This document shows, one piece after another, positions 31,383 through 35,032 of a stretch of 35,032 nt of DNA. The notes below the pieces were generated by a model. It saw only the letters and a program-made list of their open reading frames with translations, made no database searches and was not told where the DNA came from. The stretch spans positions 1 to 35,032 of the forward strand of contig JAHDSF010000029.1 in assembly GCA_018432935.1 (NCBI GenBank), given 5' to 3'. A program made the position numbers and the translations under genes. The stretch comes from Rhodospirillales bacterium (GTDB lineage: Bacteria; Pseudomonadota; Alphaproteobacteria; Rhodospirillales; Shumkoniaceae). The stretch's first letter is position 1; each line of letters begins with the position of its first letter.

Positions 31383-31895
31383 GACCGTCCGCAGGAACTT
31401 GATCTTGAGAACCATCCGCCCCGCGTCGAGGTCGACGGCGTCCGCGTCACCGCGTTCGAGGTCGATCCCGGTGAAAAGATCAAGCCCGCCTTTGGGTATC
31501 ATATCGACTTCGGAGGCCGTGCGGTGGTGATCTCGGGCGAAACTCGATTCAGCGAGAATTGTGATCAAGCACGGCACCGGCGCCGACCTCCTGATCCACG
31601 GAAGTGGCAGCCGTACGCCCCGAACTCCTGGAAAACGCACAAGTGAGGCGCGTCATGGAGCATCATACCTCGCCCCAGGAGGTCGGGTGGATCTTCAGCC
31701 GCGCCCGGCCGAAGATGGGCGCCTACACGCACCTCGTCCTTCTCGCTAGAGACAACGTGCGCGCCCTCACGACCGCGGAAGTCATCGCCCAGACCAGGGA
31801 GACCTACGACGGCCAAGGTCGGCGAAGACCTCATGACCTTCGATGTCGGGAAGGACAAGGTATCGATGCACCGTCGCGTGCCGGCGAAGCCGTAA
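31383..31895 (+). pseudogene. Decayed metallo-beta-lactamase-fold hydrolase gene
   Basis: Plus-strand frames give consecutive blocks of one protein: VTAFEVDPGEKIKPAFGYHIDFGGRAVVISGETRFSEN, then IVIKHGTGADLLIH, then EVAAVRPELLENAQVRRVMEHHTSPQEVGWIFSRARPKMGAYTHLVLL and IAQTRETYDG, then KVGEDLMTFDVGKDKVSMHRR before TAA at 31893. HHTSPQEVGWIFSRA and ISGETR match RNase Z-like MBL-fold hydrolases. Blocks lie in at least three frames, and the N-terminal half with the HxHxDH zinc motif is missing. It cannot encode an active enzyme as sequenced. Confidence 0.7.
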
Positions 31896-32261
31896 TCGAG
31901 TAAATCGGAATCGGCCGCATCCTGCGCCGGGCCTGCCTTTGAAGGGCATCCACGTCCGATTTCGCTGCCCCACGTCGGCCAGCCGATCGGCCAGCACCCA
32001 TGAGTCGCATCAGCAGGGGTGCCTTGTTGCTCGCTTCCAAGCGACAAATCTATCTTTCCTTTGATGCGCGGAGGACGAGAAACCGTACGTCTAGCGCACG
32101 ATCCTCGTGACGCTCGGCCGGGAGCACGTCTCCGGCCCAAAGTTGGTGCTAGCCGCCCTGACCTGTTGCTGATTGATTGACGACGAGGACATGCCAAGCG
32201 GAGGGGGCGGTTGGCGCCGGAGAACTGGCGGTTCTCCGGCCATTTGAGTGAGATACCCTAA
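31896..32261. other. Intergenic region with no assignable feature
   Basis: I see no domain, RNA gene, convincing RBS-linked start or terminator in this stretch. The open frames on the minus strand across it are antisense to the MBL-fold remnant and continue without recognisable motifs. It is likely decayed sequence. Confidence 0.4.
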
Positions 32262-32720
32262 GTGAGCTCAGGCCCGGGATTCGGAACGTCGCCGGCTGGC
32301 CTGGCACCTTCCCGACGACTTCAACAGACGCTCGAGCAGGCGGAAATCCTCGCCTGGGTCCGGACCGTCATCATCAGCGGCCAGACCGACTACCGGCGCT
32401 ACCAGGCGGCTGCGATGCGCCAGCGCTTCGCGGTCCGCTTCAACGGTGCATCACGGCGGAGAACGTCTGCCAACCGGGACCCGGACCAGGGCCGCATCAT
32501 CAATGCGCCGAAGCGGCTGAACCACGAGATGGCCGGGCTCTTGGGCTTCAAGACCGCGACCTTCACGGCCTTCGGGTTGCAGCGGAACGGGGTCTGGGGA
32601 GACGCAACGGCCGCACAGAAGATGGAGCGCTTCGGCCTGTGGTTTGGCGCCTACGTGGCGCCGGCGAAGAGCGAAGTCCAGGGCCTCGGCGCGGAGCCTT
32701 TGAAACGAGAGGCTCTCCCC
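32262..32720 (+). pseudogene. Unidentified coding remnant
   Basis: The frame opens with GTG at 32262 and reads plausibly coding sequence up to about 32710: EQAEILAWVRTVIISGQTDYRRYQAAAMRQRFAVRF, then PKRLNHEMAGLLGFKTATFTAFGLQRNGVWGDATAAQKMERFGLWFGAYVAP. Beyond that the frame continues to 32966 with low-complexity sequence that looks noncoding. There is no RBS and I do not recognise the family. It may be a truncated conserved gene, given the remnants on its left. Confidence 0.35.
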
Positions 32721-32908
32721 CCTAGAATTCCCGGGTATTCTCGTGCAGCGGGTAGCGCGTCGGCTGCATGGCTGGATCTCCAAACCAGCACAGGGCCGGA
32801 TCCAGCTCCCGACGAGGGCGGACGCGAAGCGTCGCCCGCGGATTGCGGTTGTGGAAGGGTAGCTGCGGGGGGCGGCCACGAGTCGGCCCGGAATCTACTC
32901 AGACCCGT

Positions 32909-33175
32909 TCAGGTCGCCGGGCGCGCGGCATGCCTCGGAGTGCCCGGTCCGGTGCTGGTCTCGTAACGGCATCGTTGGCGGCGATTGATCCGCCTGAGGG
33001 CCTCGTCGTCGGTCTCGCTTCGGAGGCGCAATTGCTGCAATGCCTGCCAGGTGTCCTCATAGAGCAGGACCTCCCATGTTCCATCCGGTCGCCGGGTGCC
33101 GGCCTGCGAGAACGGTGACTTGACATTGGCCGCAATGCCTCGATAGGTTGCGTAAGTAATCGTAACTACTCGCAT
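32909..33175 (-). CDS. Small hypothetical protein
   Basis: This 88-residue open frame has AGAGGAG eight bases before the ATG at 33175. The sequence MRVVTITYATYRGIAANVKSPFSQAGTRRPDGTWEVLLYEDTWQALQQLRLRSETDDEALRRINRR is balanced and looks folded, with no signal peptide or membrane segment. DDEALRRI near residue 57 suggests a helical segment. I do not recognise it. It starts 31 bases after the next hypothetical gene on the same strand and is probably co-transcribed with it. Confidence 0.5.
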   Translation of the reverse strand: MRVVTITYATYRGIAANVKSPFSQAGTRRPDGTWEVLLYEDTWQALQQLRLRSETDDEALRRINRRQRCRYETSTGPGTPRHAARPAT

Positions 33176-33206
33176 CGAGATGCTCCTCTGGGGCGTGCAA
33201 TGCCCC

Positions 33207-33794
33207 TCAGTGGATCGTAAGCGAGAACGGGCCGGTGCGGTTCAGATCCGACAGTCCCCGCATCCAGATGGCGCGGACCCGATCGCTCCGCGTTGTCGCC
33301 CTGCCGTAATCGTCCGCCAGCATCATCAGCATGTAGCCGGGCAGCGTCGTCAGGACGTCGTCGCACTCGTGGTCCCGCCTCTCCAGCAAGGCCTGGGCTG
33401 CGTTACCCCAGACCGGGACGAGCGTCAGCGAAAGCGTCAACGCGTGTTCGACCATCGATGGGAGTCCGATCTCTGCTCCCTCAGGTTCAGCGATTTGCAG
33501 CAGCACGGCGGTGACGATCGCCTTTCCCGCAAGGACGGCTTCTTCGATCGCAAGTACCGGCGGCGTGCCGCCGACCGAATGATCGCTGTCGCTCCTCCGC
33601 CCCTCGACAATCGCGATCAGGCCCCGCGGTCCGAACCGCTTGTGGACAAGCCTGCCCAGTTCGTTGTTCAGCCTCCGACAGCGCTCCCGCCATTCCTGCC
33701 CGGAGATGGCGGCCGCGATCGTCCTCGACCTTTCATACGTCGCAGGCCAATCCGAAGGGTGAACCAGCCTCAGCAATTCCTTCGCTCCATCCAT
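33207..33794 (-). CDS. Hypothetical protein, unknown function
   Basis: The 195-residue product starts at the ATG at 33794 with AAAGGAG six bases upstream. It begins MDGAKELLRLVHPSDWPATYERSRTIAAAISGQEWRERCRRLNNELGRLVHKRFGP and continues with a hydrophobic helix-rich middle (IEEAVLAGKAIVTAVLLQIAEPEGAE, ALTLSLTLVPVWGNAAQALL) and GYMLMMLADDYGRATTRSDRVRAIWMRGL. No catalytic motif is obvious. The frame is open back to a GTG at 33971, which would add a hydrophobic leader (MAVPLVLFLGWASWVAF), but that start lacks an RBS. The small hypothetical gene follows after 31 bases. Confidence 0.55.
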   Translation of the reverse strand: MDGAKELLRLVHPSDWPATYERSRTIAAAISGQEWRERCRRLNNELGRLVHKRFGPRGLIAIVEGRRSDSDHSVGGTPPVLAIEEAVLAGKAIVTAVLLQIAEPEGAEIGLPSMVEHALTLSLTLVPVWGNAAQALLERRDHECDDVLTTLPGYMLMMLADDYGRATTRSDRVRAIWMRGLSDLNRTGPFSLTIH

Positions 33795-34027
33795 CGCGGC
33801 TCCTTTCCCGGTATCCGCACGCGGTACGGCAGCAGGAGAGAGGCCGGCAACTTCCCGACCTCGCCAGGGGATCGACCTGCCGCAATCCGCTCTTGCCGTC
33901 TCCGAACCGCCGTAGTGCCGAAATGCGACCCAACTCGCCCAGCCGAGAAAGAGGACCAAGGGGACCGCCACGAGCGGGTGTCACAAGGTGTCGGCATCAG
34001 ATCTTTGTACGGAAGAAAGGATGGCTT

Positions 34028-34120
34028 ATGAAAACCATCCGCGCGGAGTGCACTGCCCAAGAAGTGGGGACGATATCAGAAGTTTTTAGCCTGAACACAT
34101 TGTCAGAGCTAATCCGCTGA
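34028..34120 (+). CDS. Possible 30-residue small ORF
   Basis: AAAGGA lies six bases before an ATG that opens MKTIRAECTAQEVGTISEVFSLNTLSELIR. Nothing supports expression beyond the RBS. The surrounding 33795-34450 region is more AT-rich than the rest of the window (especially 34060-34260) and holds no other gene I can support, so a promoter or recently acquired DNA is possible. Confidence 0.25.
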   Translation: MKTIRAECTAQEVGTISEVFSLNTLSELIR

Positions 34121-34450
34121 AAGTTCAGGCACCATCATACAGGGAAGATATTCATATCTGACAGTCGATCGCAACCGATCAAGACGACACAATCACCGTG
34201 TTGTTAAAGAGAATATGCGGTGAATTGGGAAAGTTATTTTAGGACCCATGTATCATGATGACGCTTCCGTTGCACTGGTGCCACGCCCTTGAACGGCCTC
34301 CAACGACCATGGGCCGCGATGTCGGAAAACCTTCCGACCCGAGAAGCAGGAGCTGTTGCCCCTGATCGGCACTCTCAGCGACGACAGCTCTTGCGGCTAG
34401 ATGCTGCAGTGCGCCTCGACCCTCGGCAGGACCTTTCATGGGGCAGTATC

Positions 34451-34654
34451 ATGTTGGATCATAGACCGATGCGGCAGTACATCGCTGCTTTCGGATACAC
34501 GTTCACGGTATCGTACTGGGATCAGCGTCCGGGCGATCGCGTCAATGAGTTGATGCGGGCGGCCATCACTCAAGGAGGGTCGATCGTCACGGACAAGCTG
34601 ACCGCCGACGAGCTGGCGACCCGGATCTCCTGCGACAGAACGCCAAGGCGCTGA
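34451..34654 (+). CDS. Hypothetical small protein
   Basis: A 67-residue frame from the ATG at 34451 reads MLDHRPMRQYIAAFGYTFTVSYWDQRPGDRVNELMRAAITQGGSIVTDKLTADELATRI and looks like a single small alpha/beta domain. The upstream start at 34289 would add a region without coding character. The RBS is weak (GGGGCAG). I do not recognise the family, and the 219 bases to the next gene show nothing assignable. Confidence 0.35.
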   Translation: MLDHRPMRQYIAAFGYTFTVSYWDQRPGDRVNELMRAAITQGGSIVTDKLTADELATRISCDRTPRR

Positions 34655-34873
34655 TATAGTGATCCGCGGAGGTGCCGGCTTCTGCTACGGCCACTTTCAT
34701 CGTCGGCGATACTGTAGATTCGTGCGCAAGCTGCCAATTAGGTATAGATAGATGGCTGTGCCGCTGCGCAACCGGATCCGAGGCGATCCAGCTTTCACTG
34801 GCGACGCTCCGATGCCGGTCGCGAAGGCAGACGGCACCAGGTGCACACGTCCGACCACACGAGGGTCAAGCCC

Positions 34874-35032
34874 ATGGAGTCGTTCCCGGTGGCCGGCCTC
34901 GGCGCGTCGGCAGGCGGCCTAGAGGCATTCAAGAAGTTCTTTTCGCAGGTTCCCAAGGAGAGCGGGATCGCCTTCGTGCTCGTCCAGCACCTGGATCCCA
35001 ACCACGAAAGCCTGACCAGCGAAATCCTCGCG
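34874..35032 (+). CDS. CheB-type methylesterase domain protein, truncated by window end
   Basis: The visible 53 residues (MESFPVAGLGASAGGLEAFKKFFSQVPKESGIAFVLVQHLDPNHESLTSEILA) match the start of a CheB methylesterase domain: GASAGG contains the catalytic Ser region and VQHLDPNHES the conserved His loop. Proteins that begin directly with this domain and lack a receiver are usually large CheB-CheR-PAS fusions, often with a kinase, in alphaproteobacteria. A GTG at 34841 in frame could add 11 residues. The gene continues beyond the window. Confidence 0.8.
   Translation, partial: MESFPVAGLGASAGGLEAFKKFFSQVPKESGIAFVLVQHLDPNHESLTSEILA

Noticed and set aside
33795-33971. Longer start (GTG at 33971) for the 33207-33794 gene
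   Set aside because: There is no RBS before it, while a strong AAAGGAG precedes the ATG at 33794. The hydrophobic leader it would add keeps it as a minor alternative.
33979-33993. TGTCA repeat with 10-base spacing near 33980
   Set aside because: It looks like the TGTCA regulator box, but one half is TGTCG, it is 17 kb from the system, and no metal gene is adjacent. Chance is likely.
1-35032. CRISPR arrays, tRNA or rRNA genes, replication origin
   Set aside because: No regularly spaced repeats, tRNA-like cloverleaf sequence, rRNA conserved stretch or iteron/DnaA-box cluster was noticed on reading; no covariance or repeat search could be run.

Overview
The window reads as part of a high-GC alphaproteobacterial genome, probably of Rhodospirillales type. 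That is inferred from base composition, codon use and gene content; no rRNA or other taxonomic marker is present. The first 24 kb is a compact metal-handling island, mainly for copper or silver. The last 10 kb is looser accessory DNA with many gene fragments. Layout: (1) The left edge (1-142) carries tandem terminal repeats like those of an IS21-type element. (2) A kinase-regulator pair on the minus strand (197-2148) diverges from a plus-strand efflux operon (2322-9211): FixH/YtkA-like protein, TolC-family channel, CusB-type adaptor, CusA-type RND pump and a DUF411 protein, closed by a strong terminator. (3) A CueR-type promoter then drives copA-cueR (9369-12142). (4) A second regulator-kinase pair (14167-16268) sits among small periplasmic or membrane metal-related genes: a hemerythrin-like protein, a SHOCT protein, a Met-rich Spy-like protein, two YHS proteins, a DUF2933 protein, an isoprenylcysteine-methyltransferase-like membrane protein and a secreted protein with a GGHH motif. 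(5) A sulfur module (19634-22685) has an ArsR-rhodanese regulator diverging across a large palindrome from dsrE, a cysteine desulfurase and a nucleoside phosphorylase. (6) A Tat-exported multicopper oxidase and a ZIP-family transporter (22787-25106) lie behind a 33-bp palindrome of Fur-family type. (7) From 25150 to 26660 there is a mosaic of broken genes (ABC ATPase tail, UxaA pieces, RHS repeat, IS1380-type transposase). (8) The rest holds a GAF-PAS-PAS histidine kinase, a reversed kinase fragment, an SLC13-type transporter, a decayed metallo-beta-lactamase-fold gene, several unrecognised small genes, and the start of a CheB-domain protein cut by the window end. How the parts work together (inference): periplasmic copper or silver would be sensed by the two kinases. 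The tripartite Cus-type pump would clear the periplasm and the CopA ATPase the cytoplasm, under CueR. The YHS, DUF2933, DUF411 and Spy-like proteins would buffer or chaperone metal in the envelope. Two DNA motif families separate the two regulators: TTTACA repeated every 10 bp (at 2238 and 12302), and TGTCA-based sites between 13.2 and 17.4 kb. The second group includes four promoter-like TTGTCA-N17-GACAAA elements, all pointing at a small envelope gene. The most interesting items are this shared promoter motif, the palindrome-controlled oxidase-ZIP pair, and the sulfur module that ends in a nucleoside phosphorylase.
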